Shown one piece after another: positions 18,758 to 28,613 of a stretch of DNA of 64,000 nt; position 1 is the first letter of the stretch, and the number at the start of each line of letters is the position of its first letter. The notes under the pieces were generated by a model, which ran no database searches, was not told the DNA's origin, and was given only the letters and a program-made list of their open reading frames with translations. Source of the stretch: Flavobacterium agricola (GTDB lineage Bacteria > Bacteroidota > Bacteroidia > Flavobacteriales > Flavobacteriaceae); NCBI RefSeq assembly GCF_025919725.1, contig NZ_CP081495.1, forward strand, positions 558,001 through 622,000, in the 5' to 3' direction. Made by a program: the position numbers and the translations under genes.

Positions 18758-19126
18758 ATGGATTTAGTTCAATTTATAGATTTGGTTCAAAGTTTTGGTT
18801 CGGTAACGTATGATACGCCTTTTGATGAAAATACTTTGGTATTTCGAATAGGGGGTAAAATATTTTTACTTACTGATATTGCACAATGGGATAGTAATGA
18901 ACCGCGAATGAATATTAAAGCATTACCCGAAAATGTTGAAAAATACTTGGCCAACTATTCTTTTGTTGAACCAGGATATCATATGAATAAAAAACATTGG
19001 GTAACGGTAACCGTTAACCAAGTTTCATCGCAGAACTTGTTAAAACAATGGATTCATGATTCGTACAACTTAGTGTTTAACAGCCTTACAAAAAAATTAC
19101 AAGCCGAATTGTTGGAAAATAAATAA
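18758..19126 (+). CDS. MmcQ/YjbR family DNA-binding-fold protein
   Basis: 122 residues from the ATG at 18758; an upstream start at 18734 would fall within the terminator hairpin. Family features: LVQSFGSVTYDTPFD, a central FRIGGKIFLLTDI, PENVEKYLANYSFVEPGYHMNKKHWVTV and the C-terminal helix with SYNLVFNSL. These cytoplasmic proteins have a cyclotide-like DNA-binding fold of unclear function. The next gene begins one base after its stop codon, so the two form an operon. Confidence 0.85.
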   Translation: MDLVQFIDLVQSFGSVTYDTPFDENTLVFRIGGKIFLLTDIAQWDSNEPRMNIKALPENVEKYLANYSFVEPGYHMNKKHWVTVTVNQVSSQNLLKQWIHDSYNLVFNSLTKKLQAELLENK

Positions 19127-19127
19127 A

Positions 19128-20132
19128 ATGGATTCATTAACACAAATTGCTGTCGGAATTGCTACGGCCGAACTTTGCTTAGGTAAACAACTTAAAAATA
19201 AAGCTTTTTTATACGGTGCCGTTATTGCAACCTTGCCCGATTTAGATATTTATTTAGGTAAGCTGTTCGATCCTATTACGGCTATTGCTATGCATCGCAG
19301 TTTCAGTCATTCCATATTATTTTTTTTATTAGCATCGGTTCCCATTGGTGCCATTATGTTTAAGCTCGAAAAAGGCCATGTAAAGCTTTTTCAAGCCATA
19401 AATGCCAGCTTTTTTATACTATTTACCCATTCGTTGCTTGATGCATTTACAACTTGGGGCACTCAAATATTTTGGCCATTGCCGTATCGTGCAGCCATAA
19501 AATCCATTTTTGTGGTCGATTTTTTCTATACCATTCCATGGTTAATTTTTTTGTTTTTAGTTTACAAAAATAGCAATCCAATAAAACGAGCTAAATGGCT
19601 TAAAATTGGTTTTGTAATTACTTCTTGCTATTTACTTTTAGGTATTGTATTAAAAATTTACGTTACTCAGCAGGTTAAAAATGCATTGCATGGTCAAAAT
19701 ATTACGTATACCAAAATTATAGTAAAACCAACCTTTAGTAATGTTGTTTTATGGAACATTAATGTAATGACCAACGATGCATTTTTATTAAGTGATTTCT
19801 CTGTATTTGATGCCCAACCAATGCCTTTTAAAAGCTATGATCGAAATTTGTATTTGGCAGAACCGTACCAAATGCAGCCGGTTTATAACCAATTGGTAAA
19901 TATTTCTGAAGGATGGTTTACCTTGCAACAAACAGAGCAAGGCATTTTGTTTAACGATTTGCGTTTTGGCTTACTAAAAGATGATGCCACGAAGCCGCAA
20001 TTTGCTTTTAGCTATAAATTGATGGAATCTGAGAGTGGATTAACTGCCGAAGAATTGCCTAAAGATAATCGCGATGGTAAAGCTTTACTTCAAAATTTAT
20101 ATAACCGCATTTTTACTTCCGTAACACAATAA
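19128..20132 (+). CDS. Membrane-bound metal-dependent hydrolase (YdjM/DUF457 family)
   Basis: 334 residues. The N-terminal region holds the metal-site motifs of the family: ATLPDLDIY, HRSFSHS and FTHSLLDAFTTWG, interleaved with about four membrane segments (to residue 180). The remaining 150 residues are probably periplasmic and lack a known motif. The family is related to membrane-inserted phospholipase C-like hydrolases and is named after LexA-regulated YdjM; its substrate is not known. It is one base downstream of the YjbR-like gene. Confidence 0.85.
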   Translation: MDSLTQIAVGIATAELCLGKQLKNKAFLYGAVIATLPDLDIYLGKLFDPITAIAMHRSFSHSILFFLLASVPIGAIMFKLEKGHVKLFQAINASFFILFTHSLLDAFTTWGTQIFWPLPYRAAIKSIFVVDFFYTIPWLIFLFLVYKNSNPIKRAKWLKIGFVITSCYLLLGIVLKIYVTQQVKNALHGQNITYTKIIVKPTFSNVVLWNINVMTNDAFLLSDFSVFDAQPMPFKSYDRNLYLAEPYQMQPVYNQLVNISEGWFTLQQTEQGILFNDLRFGLLKDDATKPQFAFSYKLMESESGLTAEELPKDNRDGKALLQNLYNRIFTSVTQ

Positions 20133-20179
20133 AGTAAGAAAATATTAGTTAAAATAGTGTCTGTTTTGATGAATATTTT

Positions 20180-22051
20180 ATGGTTGTTCTTACTCGTGTT
20201 GAACAATTACAAGATTGTTTAACCCAATTAAAAAAAGCACTTGCTAAAAATAAAAAATCCGATCCAAGTATTATAAACTTGGGCAATCGGGCTTTATTTC
20301 TTTTAGATGAATTGCTGAGCGAGAATCCTTATGATTTTAAGTTGCGTTTGCAACGCGTACAATTAAATTCAGATTGGTTGTTTCATGATTATGAATCGGT
20401 TTATAAAGATGCTGAATTTATAGTAAATCAGGCACCTTACAACCAACATAAGTTAGAAGGTTATACGTGGATGCAATGGGTAGTTGCAAAAAAAGCTGCA
20501 CCTATAAATCTTATTCAATTATTAGAAAATAAGCTTATTGATATTCATTTAATTGCAATGCCTTTGCATCAAAAAGATGCTGTTTTAGCTAGCACTTTTT
20601 ACGATTTAGCAAAGGCGTATTTAGAAATAAATCAGGAAAGCTACGCTTATCAATTACTTGGATCTTCATTTTTACACGATCCGTATAGCAGCGATCGTAA
20701 TTTATATTTAGGCTTGTATTTTTTAAAACAGCAAGAATTTAAAACAGCAGAAATGTATTTGTGGTTTCATTTTTTATGGGCCAATCACACATCAAAAACT
20801 AAAATTTTAAAATATGGTGTGATATTAAATCAATTGTACGAAAATCAACAAATAAATAATGCACCAAATTTAATTGCTTTGCTTTTTGCTATTATTCGCA
20901 ACAATAAAACTTCTTTTGGTTGTATTACTTTACCCGATTTTTATAACAAATATGGAGATAAATTAAAATATGAAGCCGCTCGATTTCCATCCAATTCTAA
21001 ACTTCAGGCTGTTCTTGCTAATACGTATTTTTTAGATTTTCAGAAATATGAAAAAGCCTTTTGTTATTATCAGCAAATGTTGGCGGGTGATGATCCGTAT
21101 TTTCAATCTTACGTAGTTCGTTATTTTGAATGTGCTAAGCTGTTACATGCCGAGCCTGAAAATTTATTAGGAAATCATATTCCTGAATTAAAACCTCAAA
21201 ACGCAATCAGCCAGTATTACATTGGGCAACATTTGTATGATTTGTATTTTGAAACTCAGAACGAAGCTTTTTTAAAAAAGGCTGAACTTTATGTAAAAAG
21301 CTGTTACGACGTTATGAGCGCGTATTTTAAAAATAACCAAGGTTCGGGTTATTTTAATTCGTTGGTTTATTACGATTGTGTTTGTTATTTGTACGGACAA
21401 ATTTTAACTACTTATGCACAATTTTCTGAAGATGCAGAACAGCAACAACTTTTACTAATATGTGCTGCATCGGTTTATTAGGACGGATTTTTAATTCAGT
21501 ACGAAAGTCAAAATTTAGAATTGGCTTTAGCAACCGCAAGTAAAGCTAATAATATAGATTTGTTTTTATTTTATATAAAACAACTAACGCAAATAGAAGC
21601 TAACATTACTTTAAAAGCCAATATTTATAAATTAATTTACCTGCAAAGCTTTAGGTTGGTTGAAAAGCAAGATCTCAATCGATTAAAAAAAACGTATAAA
21701 TTAGTTACAAGCTTAGAACAGCGTTTTGGAATTACTGCGGTAGATGAATTGGAAATTTATGTAAACTTAGCTTTCGATTTTTTTACTTTAGCAATACAGC
21801 AGAAGCAATATACAGCCTTTGTTTACAGTGAAAGTCAGCGTTTGCTTAAAAATAAAACCATCAAATCCATCTTTAAAGATATTTATGGCGCGTTACATTA
21901 TTATTTAGGTTTTTGTGCTGCCGAACAAGGACAAATAGTAACGGCCAAAAAATATTATGAGATTGCCTTAAAAGCCTTAAAAAATAGAACAGACGAGGTT
22001 TTTATTACCTTGTACCAACAAGCTTTTATAGCGCATCAGGCATTAAAATAA
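20180..22051 (+). pseudogene. TPR-type protein interrupted by an in-frame amber codon
   Basis: One frame runs for 624 codons and is broken only by TAG at 21479-21481 (codon 434). Before it lie helical repeats (TFYDLAKAYLEINQESYAYQLLGSSF, split here by repeat units); after it they resume (LHYYLGFCAAEQGQIVTAKKYYEIALKAL), so both parts belong to one protein of about 623 residues. A CAG-to-TAG change would explain the break. The second part has no good start of its own (a TTG-type start at 21521). Function unknown; the TPR content suggests protein-protein contacts. It could be a true pseudogene or a base-call error. Confidence 0.78.
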
Positions 22052-22061
22052 GCCCAACTAA

Positions 22062-22095
22062 TCTTGTATAAATTCGTAACAAGTTTGTATATTTG
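22062..22095 (+). promoter_or_regulatory. Flavobacterial-type promoter for purC
   Basis: TCTTG at 22062-22066 and TATATTTG at 22088-22095 match the Bacteroidota -33/-7 boxes (spacing 21). The -7 box is 22 bases upstream of the purC ATG. Confidence 0.55.
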
Positions 22096-22117
22096 ATGCT
22101 TAAAACACACAACAATT

Positions 22118-23074
22118 ATGCAAACAATAACTACAACCAATTTTACCTTTCCGGGGCAAAAAAACGTGTACCATGGTAAGGTAAGAGAAGTTTATACCAT
22201 TAACGATGATTTATTGGTTATGATTGCTACCGATCGTTTATCTGCGTTCGATGTGGTTATGCCAAAAGGAATTCCATATAAAGGCCAAATTTTAAACCAA
22301 ATGGCAACAAAATTTATGCAAGCTACGCAAGATATTGTTCCGAATTGGTTATTAGCTACGCCAGATCCTAACGTTGCTGTTGGGCATTTGTGCGAACCGT
22401 TTAAGGTTGAAATGGTTATTCGTGGATATTTATCTGGCCATGCAGCTCGAGAATATGCAGCTGGAAAACGTGAGCTTTGCGGTGTAATTATGCCCGAAGG
22501 AATGAAAGCTAACGATAAATTTCCTACTCCAATTATCACCCCATCTACAAAAGCTGATTTAGGCGATCATGATGAAGATATTTCTCGCGAAGAAATTTTG
22601 GCTAATGGTATTGTTAGTGAAGCTGATTATTTAGTTTTAGAAAAATATACACGTGATTTGTTTCAGCGTGGTACAGAAATAGCGGCATCTAAAGGATTAA
22701 TTTTAGTTGATACAAAATACGAATTTGGTAAAACCAAAGAAGGTAAAATTGTTTTGATTGATGAAATTCACACACCAGATTCATCACGTTATTTTTATGC
22801 TGATGGGTATCAAGAACGTCAGGAAAAAGGAGAAGATCAGAAACAACTTTCTAAAGAATTTGTTCGCCAATGGTTAATTGCTAACGGATTTCAGGGTAAA
22901 GAAGGGCAGCAAGTTCCAGAAATGAACGACGAATATATTGCAAGCGTTTCGGAAAGATATATTGAATTGTACGAAAAAATTATGGGCGAAAAGTTTGTAA
23001 AAGCAGACGTAAGCAACATTACAAATCGAATAGAAACGAATGTAAATCAGTTTTTAAATGAATATTACAAATAA
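22118..23074 (+). CDS. purC: Phosphoribosylaminoimidazole-succinocarboxamide synthase
   Basis: 318 residues, the long form found in Bacteroidota and yeast. It joins CAIR with aspartate using ATP to make SAICAR in purine synthesis. Motifs: GKVREVY (residues 20-26), ATDRLSAFDVVMP, EMVIRGYLSGHAAREY, TPSTKADLGDHDE, LVDTKYEFG and LIDEIHTPDSSRY. It stands apart from purL (49-52 kb), so the pathway genes are dispersed. Its stop codon lies inside the shared terminator. Confidence 0.97.
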   Translation: MQTITTTNFTFPGQKNVYHGKVREVYTINDDLLVMIATDRLSAFDVVMPKGIPYKGQILNQMATKFMQATQDIVPNWLLATPDPNVAVGHLCEPFKVEMVIRGYLSGHAAREYAAGKRELCGVIMPEGMKANDKFPTPIITPSTKADLGDHDEDISREEILANGIVSEADYLVLEKYTRDLFQRGTEIAASKGLILVDTKYEFGKTKEGKIVLIDEIHTPDSSRYFYADGYQERQEKGEDQKQLSKEFVRQWLIANGFQGKEGQQVPEMNDEYIASVSERYIELYEKIMGEKFVKADVSNITNRIETNVNQFLNEYYK

Positions 23075-23114
23075 AACAAAAGCCTTTAGGAATTCCTAAA
23101 GGCTTTTGTTTTAT
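23071..23114. terminator. Perfect 20-bp palindromic bidirectional terminator
   Basis: Arms 23071-23090 and 23095-23114 are exact reverse complements around AATT, with A/T runs at both ends. The left arm contains the purC stop codon and the right arm the stop codon of the convergent gene. Confidence 0.95.
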
Positions 23115-23632
23115 CCAATAAGTTGGCTTACTTCGTTTTTTATATACAACAACGCTAAGTTGGTTGATGTTTCGTTTTCGGTTGCTATGTTGGTTAAAAT
23201 TAAGGTGCGTAATTCGTCTGCGGTTTCAACCTTTGTGCTTAAATGTCTAAAGTTTGAAATAATAGCATGTTTAGATTTGCTAATTATTTGCCAAGCTTCT
23301 GGGCTCATATAAATTTGTTGTGCCAAATTGTGTTCAAATTCATTTTCTATGGTTTGAATTAGCATGTTAGCATAATTGGTCGGATTCTGGTCCATTGGAC
23401 TAATACGCAAAACTAATTTAGCTGGGTTGGTTCGTTCTAAAAAAATAGTCATACGTTCGTACGCCTGAAGTTTTAAAGGCAACACATCTTTTTGTGTACT
23501 TTTTAGTAAATGGTAACGCCTTCTGTTTTCTTCATTATCTACGTGCATTTTAAAAAAGTAATAGGCAACGCCGCCTGTAAGTAAGGCTGGTAAGCAGTAC
23601 ATAATGATTTCTATAATTTTAGAAGTATTCAT
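23111..23632 (-). CDS. Conserved flavobacterial membrane-anchored protein of unknown function
   Basis: 173 residues: an N-terminal membrane segment (about residues 7-27) followed by a soluble, largely helical cytoplasmic domain with LKLQAYERMTIFLERTNPAKLVLR, a region ENEFEHNLAQQIYMSPEAW and a C-terminal helix. I recall this as a conserved Flavobacteriia family without assigned function. It converges on purC and shares its terminator. No catalytic motif is seen. Confidence 0.82.
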   Translation of the reverse strand: MNTSKIIEIIMYCLPALLTGGVAYYFFKMHVDNEENRRRYHLLKSTQKDVLPLKLQAYERMTIFLERTNPAKLVLRISPMDQNPTNYANMLIQTIENEFEHNLAQQIYMSPEAWQIISKSKHAIISNFRHLSTKVETADELRTLILTNIATENETSTNLALLYIKNEVSQLIG

Positions 23633-23747
23633 TGCTTTGTATATTTAGTTTGAAACAAAAATAATATTTAATTTTAGATTTAAAAATAAGTAAATTAACA
23701 CCAAATATTACCTTTTTTTCTTGTTATATTTAAGTTTTATAAAAGTT

Positions 23748-24926
23748 ATGAAGCATTGTTTAACGCTGTTTTTTTTATTTAGTTTTTTTATCGGATTAAG
23801 CCAGAGTTCAGAAACTTATATTTTGGTTAAAAACAGCACGAACGATTTACCTATTGCTAACGTTCAAATTTTAGCTATTGCAAGTAAACGAGCTGGTAAA
23901 ACCAATGAAGCTGGTGTTTTTAGAGTAGTAAGCCCTAACGCTTTACAGCTTGAGCTTTCGCATCCGGAATTTGTAACAGTGCATTTAAATACAGAGGTTT
24001 TAACCGAAACGTTTAATATCATTTATTTAGATCCGTTACCTGCAACACCTTATTTGCCTTTTGTTCCAGCTTTTAGTTCTTACGATGTTTTGTCGCATTT
24101 AATTCAAAATTCTAAAAATAAAATTGCTCAATCCAGTTTATTACAAGCTTATGTGTTAGAATTTTTTAAGTTAGATTCAATTTTAACCAGTTTTAATGAT
24201 GGCGATTTAAATTATTATATTAACCCGAAACGCAAAGGCGTTACAACAGATATTGTTATTAATCAGCATCGTTTTGAAAATGTTTTAAAACAAACGTCAG
24301 ATCAAGAAATTATGGGGTTTAATTTAAATACGCTGTTAGAAAATGCGTATAATTTTACTTACTTAGAATCTTTTTTAAATAAAAAACACCTAGAAAAATA
24401 TCAAATTTCGTATTGGCAAGATGCTGTAAACCCGGAACTAAATAAAATAAAATTAGATCCGCTGCCTACAACGGTCGAAGCTTTATTTGCCATCGAAATT
24501 ATTTACGATGAAAAACACATGTTAATTAAATCTTTTTCCGGACAAATTCCGAAAGATTTAATTGCTTATTCGCAACCCAAAAATCGCAAACGTGAAAAAC
24601 AACGTTTGTTGCAAACAGCGTTTGATGCCCGTTATGCAGTAGGAGCAAACCTGTATCATTTAACCTTTTTAACTGAAAAAATAAAGGTTCGTAAAAATTT
24701 AAAAAACAACGAAAGGCATGATTTTGAAGTGCTTAATTTTTTAGATGTACAATCGGTTAGTTATCCGCAACCTTCGTATTCTAAGTTTCATGAGTTTCGT
24801 CAAAAATCATTAAATAAATTACCCTCAAAATTTTATAATTATTATTGGGAAACAAGTAAGCAATTACCTTTAACAACAAAACAAGAGCAATTTATTCAAC
24901 CTAAATTATTGCCTTTAGAAAGATAA
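23748..24926 (+). CDS. Secreted protein with a carboxypeptidase-regulatory-like (CarboxypepD_reg) domain
   Basis: 392 residues from the ATG at 23748, which gives a clean signal peptide (hydrophobic residues 4-17 ending in GLSQS). Residues about 20-100 form the beta-sandwich typical of TonB-dependent receptor plugs and related surface proteins: LPIANVQILAIASKRAGKTNEAG style repeat (split motif), FRVVSPNALQLELSHPEF. The rest has no recognised domain and no TonB barrel. Probably periplasmic or outer-membrane associated. Function unknown. Confidence 0.8.
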   Translation: MKHCLTLFFLFSFFIGLSQSSETYILVKNSTNDLPIANVQILAIASKRAGKTNEAGVFRVVSPNALQLELSHPEFVTVHLNTEVLTETFNIIYLDPLPATPYLPFVPAFSSYDVLSHLIQNSKNKIAQSSLLQAYVLEFFKLDSILTSFNDGDLNYYINPKRKGVTTDIVINQHRFENVLKQTSDQEIMGFNLNTLLENAYNFTYLESFLNKKHLEKYQISYWQDAVNPELNKIKLDPLPTTVEALFAIEIIYDEKHMLIKSFSGQIPKDLIAYSQPKNRKREKQRLLQTAFDARYAVGANLYHLTFLTEKIKVRKNLKNNERHDFEVLNFLDVQSVSYPQPSYSKFHEFRQKSLNKLPSKFYNYYWETSKQLPLTTKQEQFIQPKLLPLER

Positions 24927-24940
24927 GTAAAAGGCACAGC

Positions 24941-24967
24941 TTGTTAATTTTTAATATTGTAATTTTG
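24941..24967 (+). promoter_or_regulatory. Flavobacterial-type promoter for the UvrD/PcrA-type helicase gene
   Basis: TTG at 24941-24943 and TAATTTTG at 24960-24967, 16 bases apart, lie 19 bases before the helicase ATG. Confidence 0.55.
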
Positions 24968-24986
24968 TAAAAAAGAAAGTAAACCA

Positions 24987-27332
24987 ATGCAACATTATAT
25001 AGATCAGTTGAACGACGCACAACGAGCTCCAACTTTACAAAAAGATGGGCCTATGATTGTTATTGCCGGTGCCGGATCTGGAAAAACAAGGGTTTTAACC
25101 ATCCGAATTGCTTATTTAATGAGCCAAGGGGTTGATGCCTTTAATATTTTAGCGTTAACCTTTACCAATAAGGCAGCACGCGAAATGAAAAATCGTATTT
25201 CTCAAATTGTAGGAGCCAGCGAAGCTAAAAATTTATGGATGGGAACTTTTCACTCTATTTTTGCTAAAATACTACGTATTGAAGCCGATAAATTGGGGTA
25301 CCCGTCTAACTTCACTATTTATGATTCGCAAGATTCGCAACGCTTAATCGGTCAGATTATTAAAGAAATGCAGTTAGATAAAGATATATACAAACCCAAA
25401 CAAATTTTAGGGCGTATCTCATCTTACAAAAACAGCTTAATTACGGTAAAAGCATATTATAACAATCCGGAATTAATGGAAGCCGATGCTATGGCAAAAC
25501 GCCGCGTATGGGCGAAATTTACAACAACTACGTAGAACGTTGTTTTAAATCTGGAGCTATGGATTTTGACGATTTGTTACTTAAAACTAACGAACTGTTA
25601 ACTCGTTTTCCTGACGTTTTATTAAAATATCAAGATCGCTTTCGTTATATTTTGGTAGATGAGTACCAAGATACCAACCATTCGCAATATTTAATTGTAC
25701 GTGCGTTATCCGATCGTTTTCAGAACATTTGTGTGGTTGGTGACGATGCACAAAGTATTTACGCCTTTCGTGGTGCCAACATCAACAACATTTTAAATTT
25801 TCAAAAAGATTACGACAATGTGCAAATGTACCGTTTAGAGCAAAATTACCGATCTACCAAAAACATTGTAGAAGCTGCCAATTGTATTATAGAAAAAAAT
25901 ACCATTAAGCTAGAAAAAAATGTTTTTACCGATAACGATTTTGGTCCTAAAATTAAAGTACATCGTTCGTTAACCGATTCGGAAGAAGGCCGATTTGTTG
26001 CCTCAACTATTTTTGAAGAAAAGATGCAAAACCAGCGTAATAACTCTGATTTTGCCATTTTATATCGTACCAACGCACAATCTCGTGCAATGGAAGATGC
26101 GTTGCGTAAACGCGATATTCCGTATCGTATTTACGGCGGATTATCGTTTTATCAACGCAAAGAAATTAAAGATGTCTTAAGCTATTTGCGCTTAATCATC
26201 AATCCGAAAGATGAAGAAGCTTTGGTGCGCGTAATTAATTATCCTACGCGGAATTGGCGATACAACTTTAGAAAAATTAAACGTTGCAGCCAATCATTAC
26301 AAACGTTCTATTTTCGAAATTATGGAACATATTGATAAAATCGATTTAAAACTAGCGTCAAATACACGCACCAAGTTAGCCGATTTTGTTACCATGATTA
26401 AAAATTTCCAAGTTATTGCGCAAAATCAAGATGCGTTTTATGTAGCGGAATATGTAACGAAAAAAACAGGATTAATTCAAGAATTTAAAAAAGACGGGAC
26501 GCCCGAAGGAATTGCTCGTTTAGAAAATATTGAAGAACTTTTAAACGGGATTAAAGATTTTACCGAAGGCCAAAAAGAAATTGATGGCGCAACCGGATCG
26601 TTAGGTGAATTTATGGAAGATGTTGCCCTGGCAACCGATTTAGATAATGATACGGGCGATGATGATCGCGTGGCATTAATGACCATTCACTTAGCCAAAG
26701 GTTTAGAATTTCCGTTCTGTTTTATTGTAGGAATGGAAGAAGATTTGTTTCCATCAGCCATGTCCATTAATACGCGTTCTGAGCTGGAAGAAGAACGTCG
26801 TTTGTTTTACGTAGCGCTAACCCGTGCCGAGCATCAGGCGTACTTAACGTACGCGCAATCGCGTTACCGTTGGGGTAAATTGGTTGATGCAGATCCGTCT
26901 CGATTTATTCAGGAAATTGACGAAAGTTATTTGGAGTTTTTAACTCCAACCGAAACCAATTATCGTTATCAACCTAAATTCAACCCTGATATTTTTGGTG
27001 ATGTAGATAAATCTAAGCTAAGAACAACAAAACCAGTGGCTGGCACACCGCCAAAGTACGTAACCGATCAGGAACAAGAATCGGAGCGAGATATTAGAAA
27101 GTTACGTTTGTTATCTAAAACACCACCAACAAATGCTATTGATAAGGTAACTGAAAAAATAGATACCTCGCATTTGGTTGTTGGAGCTAAAATTAATCAC
27201 GAACGTTTTGGACGTGGTAAAATTTTAAATATTGAAGGTGCTGGAGCTGACAAAAAAGCTGAAATTCAGTTTGAAGTTGGCGGAATAAAAAAGCTTTTAT
27301 TACGTTTTGCTAAATTAACCGTGTTAGATTAA
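24987..27332 (+). pseudogene. UvrD/PcrA-type superfamily 1 DNA helicase, with two frameshifts
   Basis: Three overlapping frames encode one 3'-5' DNA helicase of about 782 residues. Segment 1 (24987-25535) has Walker A GAGSGKT and LTFTNKAAREM. Segment 2 (25508-26335) has the DEYQDTN box, GDDAQSIYAFRGA and YRSTKNI. Segment 3 (26322-27332) has LMTIHLAKGLEF, ERRLFYVALTRA and the C-terminal tail. Break 1 is near 25502 (one base lost, probably C from CCC); break 2 is near 26247-26251 (two bases lost, probably one CG unit). Together they remove exactly three bases. All helicase motifs survive, so sequencing error is likely. Confidence 0.9.
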
Positions 27333-27339
27333 TTGTATT

Positions 27340-28041
27340 ATGGCTCAATTTATTAAAATTTACGAAGATAAACCTAGTGAAGCTGCTATTGATAAAGTAG
27401 TTCAGGTTTTAAAAAATGGCGGGTTAATTATTTATCCCACCGATACCGTTTATGGTTTAGGATGCGATATTACCAATACAAAAGCTTTAGAACGCGTGGC
27501 TAAAATAAAAGGTATTAAACTAGAAAAAGCTAATTTCTCTTTTGTTTGTAGTGATATTAGCAACATTTCTATGTACGTAAAACAATTAGATACCAGTAGT
27601 TTTAAAATTTTAAAACGTGCTTTACCTGGGCCATATACGTTTATTTTAAATAGCGGGAACGATTTACCTAAAGAATTTAAAAAGAAAAAAACAGTCGGAA
27701 TTCGTGTTCCAGACAATCGCATTGCGCAAATGATTGTACAAAAATTAGGTAACCCTATTGTTTCAACTTCTATTTATGATGAAGATGAGGTTTTGGAATA
27801 TTCAACTGATCCGGAATTGATTTTTGAAAAATGGCAAAACATTGTGGATATGGTGATTGATGGTGGATACGGATCTAACGTTGCATCAACAATTATTGAT
27901 TTAACCGGATATGAACCAGAAATTATTCGAGAAGGAAAAGGCGATATTGATATATTTAAAAAAAAGAGCAACTTTGAGGTTGCTTTTTTTTTAGTTTTAT
28001 ATTTTATTCTGCATCATATAACAAGTTTACTTATTTCGTAG
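27340..28041 (+). CDS. L-threonylcarbamoyladenylate synthase (Sua5/YciO/YrdC)
   Basis: It makes threonylcarbamoyl-AMP from threonine, bicarbonate and ATP for the t6A37 modification of tRNA. Motifs: IIYPTDTVYGLGCD (residues 30-43), a KGI nucleotide region, LPGPYTFIL, and VGIRVPDN. The true protein probably ends near 27957 (about 206 residues, ...GDIDIF): the last 27 codons translate the downstream terminator hairpin and an AT-rich tail. One missing T at 27954-27957 would restore a stop. It is 8 bases downstream of the helicase gene. Confidence 0.92.
   Translation: MAQFIKIYEDKPSEAAIDKVVQVLKNGGLIIYPTDTVYGLGCDITNTKALERVAKIKGIKLEKANFSFVCSDISNISMYVKQLDTSSFKILKRALPGPYTFILNSGNDLPKEFKKKKTVGIRVPDNRIAQMIVQKLGNPIVSTSIYDEDEVLEYSTDPELIFEKWQNIVDMVIDGGYGSNVASTIIDLTGYEPEIIREGKGDIDIFKKKSNFEVAFFLVLYFILHHITSLLIS
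27961..27993 (+). terminator. Terminator lying inside the extended Sua5-family reading frame
   Basis: Stem AGCAAC/GTTGCT, extended by an A run and T run on either side, followed by T9. It marks the natural 3' end of the gene. Confidence 0.85.
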
Positions 28042-28067
28042 TTTTACTTAAAAAAAGCTAACTGCAA

Positions 28068-28613
28068 ATGATTGTTACACATATACGTAAATCAAATCTT
28101 ATTCCATCGGTCTGGCAAGGCGGAGAAACGTTTGAATATGCTATTTACCCACCAACAAGCACTTATGCTGCGCGTAACTTTTTAGTGCGTTTAAGTTGTG
28201 CAACCATAACAAGCATTCCGTCAACGTTTACTCAATTTAGCGGTTACCAACGATTTTTGGTTATGTTAGATAATGAATTGCATATATCGCATAACGGAGT
28301 TGCTGAGCAATATAAAAAGCACGAACTATTTACATTTAATTCTAACGCATCAATAACATCAACCAGTTTAGGAAATGATTTTAATTTGATGCTTCGCGAA
28401 GATATTTCGGCTCAGGTTACAATTTTTCCTTTTTGCCAAACAAACGTTACCAACAAATTTGCTGTTTTATTTGCTTTACAAGCCGGAATTGTTGTAATAA
28501 ACGAACAAGAATATGAGTTGAAAGAAACCGATGCTTTATGGATTGAAAATGATTTTAAAACGGAGCTTAACATACAAAGTAATTTTAAAACCGTTTTAGC
28601 ACTTTGGGATTAA
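28068..28613 (+). CDS. HutD/Ves family protein
   Basis: 181 residues forming a bicupin-like fold. Family signature: WQGGETFEYAIYPP, FLVRLSCATI, FTQFSGYQRFLVMLD and a second half ending DALWIEND. HutD proteins accompany histidine-use genes and are thought to be regulatory or to bind small metabolites; Ves is cold-induced. No hut genes are in this window, so a role in histidine breakdown cannot be inferred from context. Its last 4 bases overlap the end of the convergent ATPase gene. Confidence 0.85.
   Translation: MIVTHIRKSNLIPSVWQGGETFEYAIYPPTSTYAARNFLVRLSCATITSIPSTFTQFSGYQRFLVMLDNELHISHNGVAEQYKKHELFTFNSNASITSTSLGNDFNLMLREDISAQVTIFPFCQTNVTNKFAVLFALQAGIVVINEQEYELKETDALWIENDFKTELNIQSNFKTVLALWD

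Noticed and set aside
21479..21481. Stop-codon reassignment to explain nonsense codons
   Set aside because: TAG, TAA and TGA all terminate intact genes in the window (for example lpdA, the helicase, and the alpha/beta-hydrolase), so none is reassigned.
22192..22539. A minus-strand 115-codon open frame inside purC
   Set aside because: Fully inside a strongly conserved gene on the opposite strand; no motif, start context or terminator of its own.
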